Part shown: in pieces, positions 6,554 through 13,564 of the stretch | Position numbering within the stretch: position 1 is the stretch's first letter | Layout of the letters: each line of letters starts with the position of its first letter | Made by a program: the position numbers and the translations under genes | NCBI GenBank assembly: GCA_024644185.1 | Contig: JAHELM010000020.1 | Span: 1 to 13,564, forward strand | Direction: 5' to 3' | Length of the DNA: 13,564 bases | Source: Rhodospirillales bacterium | GTDB taxonomy: Bacteria; Pseudomonadota; Alphaproteobacteria; UBA8366; JADFVY01 | Notes under the pieces: model-generated | What the model was told of the DNA's origin: nothing | Seen by the model: the letters and a program-made list of their open reading frames with translations, nothing else | Databases searched by the model: none

Positions 6554-6572
6554 ACCGGACGGGCAAAACGGC

Positions 6573-6932
6573 ATGAGGTTCGGAATTCTGGTCAACGAGG
6601 GGCCGTTCACCCACCAGGCCTCGGATACCGCCTATCAGTTCGCCAAGGCGGCGATCGGCAAGGGGCATAAGGTGGGGCGCGTGTTCTTCTACCATGACGG
6701 GGTGAACAACGCGAACAAGCTGTCGGAACCGCAGGCGGATGACCGCAATCTGGTGGCGTTGTGGTCGAAGCTGGGCACCGAGCACGGCATCGATCTGGTG
6801 GTCTGCGTCGCGGCCGCCATGCGCCGTGGCATCAAGGACGACCTGCTGCCGGCAGGTTTTCGCATTTCCGGACTGGGCCAGCTGATCGAGGCGGGTATCG
6901 CCTCGGACCGGCTGGTGGTGTTCGGAGACTGA
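6573..6932 (+). CDS. dsrE: Sulfurtransferase subunit DsrE
   Basis: This 119-aa protein is the TusD-like large subunit of the cytoplasmic DsrE2F2H2 complex, which passes sulfane sulfur to DsrC. The active-site cysteine is at exactly position 78, within VVCVAAAMRRGI, as in Allochromatium vinosum DsrE. The ATG at 6573 begins the fold (MRFGILVNEGPF) and lies 19 nt after the dsrB stop. An in-frame start further upstream would overlap dsrB and adds no family sequence. DsrEFH is found in organisms running Dsr in the oxidative direction, so this gene is diagnostic for sulfur oxidation. Confidence 0.96.
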   Translation: MRFGILVNEGPFTHQASDTAYQFAKAAIGKGHKVGRVFFYHDGVNNANKLSEPQADDRNLVALWSKLGTEHGIDLVVCVAAAMRRGIKDDLLPAGFRISGLGQLIEAGIASDRLVVFGD

Positions 6933-6952
6933 AACGGGGAGGATCGCAGACG

Positions 6953-7342
6953 GTGCAGGACGACGACATCAACACCGAAGGCGTGGTCAAGAAGTTCATG
7001 TTCGTGAACCGCAGGGCGCCCTATGGCACGGTCTACGCGCTCGAAGGGCTCGAGATGGTGCTGATCGCCGCCGCCTTCGAACAGGACGTCAGCGTCGTCT
7101 TCATGGATGACGGCGTCTATCAGTTGAAGAAGGGCCAGGATACCAAGGCCGTGAACATGAAGAACTTTTCGCCGACCTTCCGGGCGCTCGACGGCTATGA
7201 CGTCGAAAAGCTCTATGTCGAGAAGGAATCGCTGGAGGCCCGTGGCCTCAGCCCCGCCGATCTGGTGGTGCCGGTCGAGGTTCTCAGTGCCGACGAACTC
7301 GGCACCCTGATGGCTGAACAAGACGTCGTGATGACGGCCTGA
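6953..7342 (+). CDS. dsrF: Sulfur relay subunit DsrF
   Basis: The 129-aa TusC-like subunit of DsrEFH has the conserved stretches KKFMFVNRRAPYGT, FEQDVSVVFMDDGVYQL and KNFSPTFRALDGYDV. It contains no cysteine at all, consistent with a structural rather than catalytic role in the heterohexamer. The start is GTG at 6953, supported by GGGGAGG about 10 nt upstream. Downstream in-frame methionines would cut into the conserved first strand, and a longer frame would overlap dsrE. It is 20 nt after dsrE and 15 nt before dsrH. Confidence 0.95.
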   Translation: MQDDDINTEGVVKKFMFVNRRAPYGTVYALEGLEMVLIAAAFEQDVSVVFMDDGVYQLKKGQDTKAVNMKNFSPTFRALDGYDVEKLYVEKESLEARGLSPADLVVPVEVLSADELGTLMAEQDVVMTA

Positions 7343-7357
7343 GGGAGAGCGGAAACC

Positions 7358-7666
7358 ATGCCGATGCTGCACACGGTCAACAAATCGCCCTTCCAGACCA
7401 CGACACTGGAGAGCTGCCTGCGCCTGGCGAAGAAGGGCAGCGCGGTGCTGCTTATCGAGGACGCGGTTTATGGCGCGCTTGACGGTACCGCCGTTTCCGC
7501 CCGCGTGGCGAAACGCATGAAGGAATTGAAATTCTACGTTCTGGGCCCCGACATCGCCGCCCGGGGGCTTGGCGAGGCCAAACTGATCGACGGCGTTACG
7601 GTGGTCGATTACGGCAATTTCGTCGATCTGGTGGCGGAACACGACGCGACCCAGGCCTGGATGTGA
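7358..7666 (+). CDS. dsrH: Sulfurtransferase subunit DsrH
   Basis: The 102-aa TusB-like subunit of DsrEFH carries its conserved cysteine at position 20 (TTTLESCLRLA), matching Cys20 of A. vinosum DsrH. Other visible family elements are LLIEDAVYGAL and FYVLGPDIAARG. The start is ATG at 7358 with GAGGGAGAG upstream. It completes the E-F-H trio and is followed by an 86-nt gap before dsrC. Confidence 0.95.
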   Translation: MPMLHTVNKSPFQTTTLESCLRLAKKGSAVLLIEDAVYGALDGTAVSARVAKRMKELKFYVLGPDIAARGLGEAKLIDGVTVVDYGNFVDLVAEHDATQAWM

Positions 7667-7752
7667 GACCCGGCACGAGGCGCTGAAACAAGCAGAAACG
7701 GTCCCGACGGCGGATAACGGGATGGGAATCAGGAATCAGGAGGAAGACGCAT
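7667..7752 (+). promoter_or_regulatory. dsrH-dsrC leader with tandem 7-mer and strong Shine-Dalgarno site
   Basis: This is the longest gap inside the operon. It contains GGAATCA twice in tandem (7725-7731, 7732-7738), running straight into GGAGGAAG (7739-7746), 6 nt before the dsrC ATG. The near-ideal ribosome site fits the high DsrC level expected, because DsrC is a substrate-like carrier needed in excess over DsrAB. A separate internal promoter is possible but no clear -35/-10 pair is visible. Confidence 0.5.
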
Positions 7753-8085
7753 ATGGGATACCAGGTTAACGGCACCACCGTCGCTGCGGACGAGGAAGGC
7801 TACATCACGGATATCAGCCAGTGGTCCCGCGAACTCGCCGCGGAGATCGCCAAGGAAGAAAAGATCGAGATGTCCGACGACCACTGGGAAGTGGTCAACT
7901 TCCTGCGCGACTACTACGAGGAGTACCAGATCGCGCCGGCGATTCGCGTGCTGACCAAGGCGGTGAAGAATTCGATGGGCCCGGAGAAGGGCAACAGCCA
8001 GTACCTGTACGAGCTGTTCCCCTACGGGCCGGCCAAGCAGGCGTGCAAGATCGCCGGCCTGCCCAAACCGACCGGCTGCATCTGA
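7753..8085 (+). CDS. dsrC: Sulfur carrier protein DsrC
   Basis: The 110-aa protein ends with the flexible arm ACKIAGLPKPTGCI, with both redox cysteines: C98 and the penultimate C109, 10 residues apart between them. TusE homologues lack the upstream one, so this is a true DsrC. DsrC accepts sulfur from DsrEFH, presents it to DsrAB and carries the trisulfide/disulfide handled by DsrK. Conserved HWEVVNFLRDYYEEYQIAPA and FPYGPAKQACK are present. The ATG at 7753 has a very strong ribosome site. A stable hairpin lies in the following 67-nt gap. Confidence 0.98.
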   Translation: MGYQVNGTTVAADEEGYITDISQWSRELAAEIAKEEKIEMSDDHWEVVNFLRDYYEEYQIAPAIRVLTKAVKNSMGPEKGNSQYLYELFPYGPAKQACKIAGLPKPTGCI

Positions 8086-8111
8086 GCGCTGGAATTCCGT
8101 TCCGAGACTGC

Positions 8112-8135
8112 CCCCGGCGGGAGATCCCGTCGGGG
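8112..8135 (+). other. GC-rich hairpin between dsrC and dsrM (processing/stability or attenuation element)
   Basis: CCCCGGCGGGA (8112-8122) pairs with TCCCGTCGGGG (8125-8135) with a single G-T mismatch that is a G-U wobble in RNA. This gives a roughly 10-bp stem with a tetraloop. No T-tract follows, so it is not a canonical terminator; the dsrM ribosome site GGGGAGG comes right after it. Its place directly 3' of dsrC fits a role in protecting a dsrC-containing mRNA end or lowering expression of the membrane-complex genes. Confidence 0.55.
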
Positions 8136-8152
8136 ACCGGGGAGGTTCGCCT

Positions 8153-8884
8153 GTGCTGACCGCGACCTATGCAATTCTGTTCTACCTCGCCACCGCCCTG
8201 CTGCTCGCCGGGCTGCTGGTGAAGGTGGTGCAGTATGCGCGCACGCCGGCACCGCTGAAGATTCCGACCATGCCCGCGCCGCTGACCCGGCGCGGGGTCG
8301 GTTTGCGCATTTTGCGCGAAATCGTGCTGTTCGAGAGCCTGTTCAAGTCGAACAAGTGGATCTGGCTGTTCGGCTGGGTCTTCCACGCGGCACTGCTGCT
8401 GGCGCTGATGCGGCACCTGCGCTATTTCCTTCATCCGGTCTGGGACTGGGTGGTTCTGGTGCAACCCTTTGGCATGTATGCCGGCTTTGCCATGCTGGGC
8501 GGCCTGGCCGCGCTGTGGGGCCGGCGCATCGCGGTCCAGCGTATCCGGTATATCAGCACACCCTCGGACCATCTGATGCTGGTGCTGCTGATCGGCATCG
8601 CCGCCAGCGGGCTGGGTCTGCGCTATGTTGCGCGCACCGATATCGTCGCCCTCAAACAATTCATCCTCGGTCTGATCCGCTTCGACTGGCAGCCCATGCC
8701 GGCCGACCCGGCGCTGATGCTGCATCTGGGGCTGGTCATCCTGCTCATGATCGTCTTCCCCTTCTCCAAGCTGCTGCATGCGCCAGGCCTGCTGTTCAGC
8801 CCGACCCGCAACCAGACCGACGACGCGCGCGAACGGCGGCATCTGGCGCCCTGGGCAGCGCGTCTCGAAGCCGGCGGGGAATAG
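8153..8884 (+). CDS. dsrM: Membrane cytochrome b subunit of DsrMKJOP
   Basis: The 243-aa NarI-like protein has about five hydrophobic segments, roughly residues 4-27, 65-88, 100-122, 138-156 and 183-206. Histidines that could hold b hemes lie in or near the helices, such as those in VFHAALLLALMRHLRYFLH and in MLHLGLVILL ... KLLHAPG. In the complex DsrM exchanges electrons between the quinone pool and the cytoplasmic DsrK. The start is GTG at 8153 with GGGGAGG 7 nt upstream, and the hydrophobic N-terminus begins immediately. dsrK starts 3 nt after its stop, indicating tight coupling. Confidence 0.95.
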   Translation: MLTATYAILFYLATALLLAGLLVKVVQYARTPAPLKIPTMPAPLTRRGVGLRILREIVLFESLFKSNKWIWLFGWVFHAALLLALMRHLRYFLHPVWDWVVLVQPFGMYAGFAMLGGLAALWGRRIAVQRIRYISTPSDHLMLVLLIGIAASGLGLRYVARTDIVALKQFILGLIRFDWQPMPADPALMLHLGLVILLMIVFPFSKLLHAPGLLFSPTRNQTDDARERRHLAPWAARLEAGGE

Positions 8885-8887
8885 GCC

Positions 8888-10402
<1,515 letters not shown>

Positions 10403-10407
10403 CCGGC

Positions 10408-12378
10408 ATGGACGGGGAACGGGGAAAACTTAACCAGGACGGATCTACCATGGACGATACCAAGCTGACGTTCCGCCGGTACAAGGACGGCGACCACGCC
10501 CCCCGGCCGTGGCAGGAAGAAATTTTCACCGCCGACGAATCGCACAAATGCCCAACCTATGTACACCGGACACCGCCCTGCCAGGGAAGTTGCCCGGCCG
10601 GCGAGGACATCCGCGGCTGGCTGAACATCGCGCGCGGACTCGAAAAGCCGCCGGCGGGCATGAACTGGCAGGAATATGCGTTTTTCCGACTGACCGAATC
10701 CAACCCCTTCCCCGCCGTCATGGGTCGCGTCTGCCCGGCGCCCTGCGAGGACGGGTGCAATCGCAACGAGGTCGAGGATCACGTCGGCATCAACGCGGTC
10801 GAGCAGTATATCGGCGACTATGCGCTGGAACACGGGCTGAAGCTGCGCGCCGCCGGGCCGGATACCGGCAGGAAGGTCGCGGTGATCGGCGGCGGGCCGG
10901 CAGGCCTGGCCTGCGCCTATCAGCTTCGCCTTATGGGCCACGCGGTCACGGTCTTCGATTCGCATTCCGAACTGGGCGGCATGATGCGCTATGGCATTCC
11001 CGGCTACCGGACGCCCCGCGATGTGCTGGATGGCGAGATCAAGCGGATTCTGGATCTCGGCGTGGCGACGCGGATGAAGACCAAGGTCGGTGTCGACGTG
11101 ACCATGGCCGAACTGGAGGCCGAATTCGACGCGGTTTTCCTCGGCCTGGGCGCTCAATCGGGCCAGGCCCTGCCGGTGCCGGGCGGCGACGCCTCGAACT
11201 GCATCAGCGGCATTGCCTTTCTGGAGGCCTTCAACGACGGCCGCCTGAAGCATGGCGCCCAGCGCGTTCTGGTCATTGGCGGCGGCGATACGGCGATGGA
11301 CGTGGCCGCGGTGGCACGGCGCCTGGGTCACGTCACGCAGAGCCATGAAAAGGACCGGCCGGAATATGTCGTGCTGGGCCAGACCGCCCATGACGTGGCC
11401 AGCGTCGCCACCCGCCAGGGCGCCGACGTTACCGTGGTTTACCGGCGGCCGGTGGACAAGATGCCGGCGGCGAAGATGGAGATCGAGCACGTCACCCAGG
11501 AGGGCGTGAAGATTCGCGGTTCGCTGATTCCGGTCGAGGCGATCAAGGGCCCCGACGGCCGGGCGACCGCGCTGCGCGTCGCCGAAGTCGACTGGACCGG
11601 CGGCAAGATGACGGTCAAGGAAGGCTCGGAATTCGACATGCCCTGCGATCTGATCGTTGCCGCGATCGGCCAGGTGGGCGACTTGTCCGGGATGGAGACC
11701 CTGGACAACGGCAAGGGGCTGATAAATGCCGACAAGTTCTATCGCGCCACGGGCCGCGCAAACCTGTTCGTCGGCGGCGACATCGTCAAGCCGCACCTGC
11801 TGACCACGGCGATCGGCCATGCCTCGGTGGCCGCCGAGGGGATTTCCCATTTCATGTCCGGCAACGAACCGGCCCGCCGGCCCAAGGTCGACAAGCACCA
11901 TTTCAGCCTGCTGGAGAAGCTGCGCGAGGTGAGCCTGGAACCCACCGAATACGATCACATCCAGGCGCGCGGCACCTGCGATGCACCCTATGCCGTGCAC
12001 AATTACGAGGATCGCTCGTCCGTGGAAATCGCGCCGGCGGATCAATTGTTCCTGGGCCATTTCAAGTTCGAGGCCCGCAACAAGCGCCAGGAGAAGCATA
12101 TCGGGCCGGAGGCCGTGCTGGGCCATTTCGGCGAACGGATACAGGGGCTGAGCGAGGACGAGGCCAAGAGCGAGGCGGATCGCTGCATGAGCTGCGGGCT
12201 GTGCCTGGAATGCGACAACTGCGTGATCTATTGCCCGCAGGATGCCGTGCACCGGGTGGCCAAGGACAAGCGGACCATGGGCCGTTACGTCGAGACGGAC
12301 TACGACCGCTGTATCGGTTGCCATATCTGCGCCGATGTCTGCCCGAGCGGCTATATCCAGATGGGCCTGGGAGAATAG
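10408..12378 (+). CDS. dsrL: NAD(P)H:acceptor oxidoreductase DsrL (flavin/iron-sulfur protein)
   Basis: The protein is 656 aa from this start. A GltD-like N-terminal Fe-S region has C48, C58, C62 and C109, C113, C117. The FAD-binding loop is VIGGGPAGLA (159-168), and a second nucleotide-binding loop is VIGGGDTAMD (289-298) for NAD(P). The C-terminal ferredoxin-like part has CMSCGLCLECDNCVIYC (593-609) and CIGCHICADVC (635-645). DsrL binds DsrAB and is required for sulfur-globule oxidation in A. vinosum; it moves electrons between DsrAB and NAD(P). Start choice: the ATG at 10408 has GGGGGAG 8 nt upstream and lies 5 nt after dsrK. An in-frame ATG at 10450 (MDDTKLTFRRYKDGD) sits right at the family-like N-terminus and is a serious alternative (642 aa). 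Together with dsrEFH it marks the oxidative pathway. Confidence 0.96.
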   Translation: MDGERGKLNQDGSTMDDTKLTFRRYKDGDHAPRPWQEEIFTADESHKCPTYVHRTPPCQGSCPAGEDIRGWLNIARGLEKPPAGMNWQEYAFFRLTESNPFPAVMGRVCPAPCEDGCNRNEVEDHVGINAVEQYIGDYALEHGLKLRAAGPDTGRKVAVIGGGPAGLACAYQLRLMGHAVTVFDSHSELGGMMRYGIPGYRTPRDVLDGEIKRILDLGVATRMKTKVGVDVTMAELEAEFDAVFLGLGAQSGQALPVPGGDASNCISGIAFLEAFNDGRLKHGAQRVLVIGGGDTAMDVAAVARRLGHVTQSHEKDRPEYVVLGQTAHDVASVATRQGADVTVVYRRPVDKMPAAKMEIEHVTQEGVKIRGSLIPVEAIKGPDGRATALRVAEVDWTGGKMTVKEGSEFDMPCDLIVAAIGQVGDLSGMETLDNGKGLINADKFYRATGRANLFVGGDIVKPHLLTTAIGHASVAAEGISHFMSGNEPARRPKVDKHHFSLLEKLREVSLEPTEYDHIQARGTCDAPYAVHNYEDRSSVEIAPADQLFLGHFKFEARNKRQEKHIGPEAVLGHFGERIQGLSEDEAKSEADRCMSCGLCLECDNCVIYCPQDAVHRVAKDKRTMGRYVETDYDRCIGCHICADVCPSGYIQMGLGE

Positions 12379-12384
12379 GCGGCC

Positions 12385-12816
12385 ATGCGGGCGATCCTGC
12401 TTGGCCTGACCCTGCTTGGCCTGACCCTGCTGTTGCAGCCCGCGCTGGCGGGCGCCGACGAAGGCGTGCCGGCGCCGACGATTATCCGCGGCAAGGGCGA
12501 GGCCTGCATCGCCGCCAGCGACTATATGCGCCGTTTTCACATGCAGGATCTGGTGCACAAGCGCGACGCCACCATGCATGACGGCATCCGCACACCGAAA
12601 TTCAGCCTGAAGGAATGCGTATCCTGCCACGCCGCAACGGGATCGGACGGGCGCCCCGTGCCGGTGAACGCGAAAGGCCAGTTCTGCGAAAGCTGCCACG
12701 AATATGCCGCGGTCAGCATCGATTGCTTCGAATGCCACGCCACCGTCCCGGCGGATGAACGCCAGGCGGCAGCCCCTTTACCGATGACCGCCGACGCATC
12801 GGGGGCAGTACAATGA
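12385..12816 (+). CDS. dsrJ: Periplasmic triheme cytochrome c subunit of DsrMKJOP
   Basis: The 143-aa protein has an N-terminal signal peptide (hydrophobic core ~4-18, probable cleavage after ALA near residue 22) and three CxxCH heme-attachment sites: CVSCH (78-82), CESCH (101-105) and CFECH (114-118). C41 in GEACIAASDYM matches the position of the cysteine proposed as unusual axial heme ligand in A. vinosum DsrJ. It should carry electrons on the periplasmic side of the DsrMKJOP complex. The signal peptide contains a 15-nt tandem repeat (separate entry). The ATG at 12385 is 6 nt after dsrL; the stop overlaps the dsrO start by 4 nt. Confidence 0.95.
   Translation: MRAILLGLTLLGLTLLLQPALAGADEGVPAPTIIRGKGEACIAASDYMRRFHMQDLVHKRDATMHDGIRTPKFSLKECVSCHAATGSDGRPVPVNAKGQFCESCHEYAAVSIDCFECHATVPADERQAAAPLPMTADASGAVQ
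12396..12431 (+). repeat. 15-bp tandem repeat inside the dsrJ signal peptide
   Basis: CCTGCTTGGCCTGAC occurs twice without a gap (12396-12410 and 12411-12425), followed by the first six bases of a third unit. It encodes LLGLTLLGLTLL in the hydrophobic core. Being a multiple of three, gain or loss of a unit would lengthen or shorten the signal peptide by five residues without a frameshift. Confidence 0.85.
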
Positions 12817-13564
12817 GCACCCGCCGCGACGATACCGGTTTCGATCTTCAGCGGCGCCGCTTCCTCAGCGCCGCCGCCGCCGCGGCGGGCATTGTACTGG
12901 CGCCGGGCGTCACGCTTTACGGTGTCGGTACCCCGGCCAATGCCGCGGGGCGCGATCCCGGGCAGCCGGTCACCGCCGCCACCCGCTGGGGCATGCTGAT
13001 CGACGTCAACGCCTGCGCCGCCGACTGCGATGCCTGCGTGACCGCCTGCGCCACCGAGAACGGGCTGACCGGCCACGGCCGGCCGGCGACCGACGCGCAG
13101 TGGATCCGCAAGGTGTCGTTGCGCGACCCGCGGACCGGCGCCGAGCGCAGCCTGCCGGTGATGTGCCAGCATTGCGCCGAACCGCCCTGCGTCGATGTCT
13201 GCCCGACCGGCGCCTCGTTCAAGCGCGCCGACGGCATCGTTCTGGTCGACAAGCATATCTGCATCGGCTGCCGCTATTGCATGATGGCCTGCCCCTACAA
13301 GGCGCGTTCCTTCGTGCATGAGGCGATTTCGGACCAGAAGCCCCACGCACCGCGCGGCAAGGGCACGGTCGAGAGCTGCACCCTTTGCGTTCACCGCGTC
13401 GATGCCGGGGACACGCCAGCCTGCGTCGAGGCCTGTTCGGCTGTCGGGCGCGAGGCGATGCTGTTCGGCGACCTGGCCGACCCGGACAGCGAAATCTCGC
13501 GGCGCGTCGCCGCCTACGCGACCACGCGCATCCGCGCCGACCTGGGCACCGACCCGGGCGTGTT
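12813..13564 (+). CDS. dsrO: Periplasmic Fe-S subunit of DsrMKJOP, 3'-partial
   Basis: The gene opens with ATG overlapping the dsrJ stop (ATGA) and runs off the right edge; 250 residues are visible. The N-terminus has a twin-arginine signal (LQRRRFLS, R14-R16) followed by an alanine-rich hydrophobic stretch to ~ANA at 42-44, so the folded Fe-S protein is Tat-exported. Sixteen cysteines fit four [4Fe-4S] clusters: CAADCDACVTAC (68-79), CQHCAEPPCVDVC (118-130), CIGCRYCMMAC (150-160), and C189, C192, C204, C208. The protein resembles HmcB/NrfC-type electron carriers. It should relay electrons between DsrJ and the membrane protein DsrP, expected just beyond the window. Confidence 0.95.
   Translation, partial: MSTRRDDTGFDLQRRRFLSAAAAAAGIVLAPGVTLYGVGTPANAAGRDPGQPVTAATRWGMLIDVNACAADCDACVTACATENGLTGHGRPATDAQWIRKVSLRDPRTGAERSLPVMCQHCAEPPCVDVCPTGASFKRADGIVLVDKHICIGCRYCMMACPYKARSFVHEAISDQKPHAPRGKGTVESCTLCVHRVDAGDTPACVEACSAVGREAMLFGDLADPDSEISRRVAAYATTRIRADLGTDPGV

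Overview
The window is a GC-rich piece of chromosome, almost fully coding, from a sulfur-oxidizing proteobacterium. The gene content and protein style suggest an alphaproteobacterium of the Rhodospirillales kind, but that placement is inference. Its core is a reverse (oxidative-type) dissimilatory sulfite reductase cluster in the order dsrA-B-E-F-H-C-M-K-L-J-O, all on the + strand from 4158 to the right edge. dsrO is cut by the window end, and dsrP would be expected next. The presence of dsrEFH and dsrL, with no dsrD in the window, points to sulfur oxidation rather than sulfite reduction.

Layout. (1) Positions 2-1011 (+) hold the 3' end of a gene whose product joins the tail of a histone-deacetylase/acetylpolyamine-amidohydrolase-like protein to a GNAT acetyltransferase. 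It overlaps by 4 nt a small SET-domain protein. (2) Positions 1028-3883 (-) hold a tight four-gene unit, read leftwards: a TauD/TfdA-like Fe(II)/2-oxoglutarate oxygenase, two small uncharacterised proteins (63 and 76 aa) and a full-length trifunctional siroheme synthase (cysG). (3) Positions 3884-4157 are an AT-rich divergent control region with several inverted repeats. (4) Positions 4158-13564 (+) hold the dsr operon, with short gaps or overlaps throughout. Its longest gaps are 86 nt before dsrC and 67 nt before dsrM, and the second contains a strong hairpin.

How the genes work together. CysG makes siroheme for DsrAB. Sulfane sulfur is passed by the DsrEFH relay to the C-terminal cysteines of DsrC. 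DsrAB oxidizes the sulfur to sulfite with electron transfer that is thought to involve DsrL (NAD(P)-linked flavo/Fe-S protein). The membrane complex DsrMKJOP reoxidizes or releases DsrC and exchanges electrons with the quinone pool and periplasm. All diagnostic residues I checked are present: siroheme/Fe-S cysteines in DsrA and DsrB, DsrE Cys78, DsrH Cys20, DsrC Cys98/Cys109, three CxxCH motifs in DsrJ and 16 cluster cysteines in DsrO. The operon looks intact and functional.

The least-explained parts are the oxygenase plus two small proteins co-transcribed with cysG and facing dsrA, the deacetylase-acetyltransferase fusion paired with a SET methyltransferase-like protein, and the palindrome-rich divergent promoter region.
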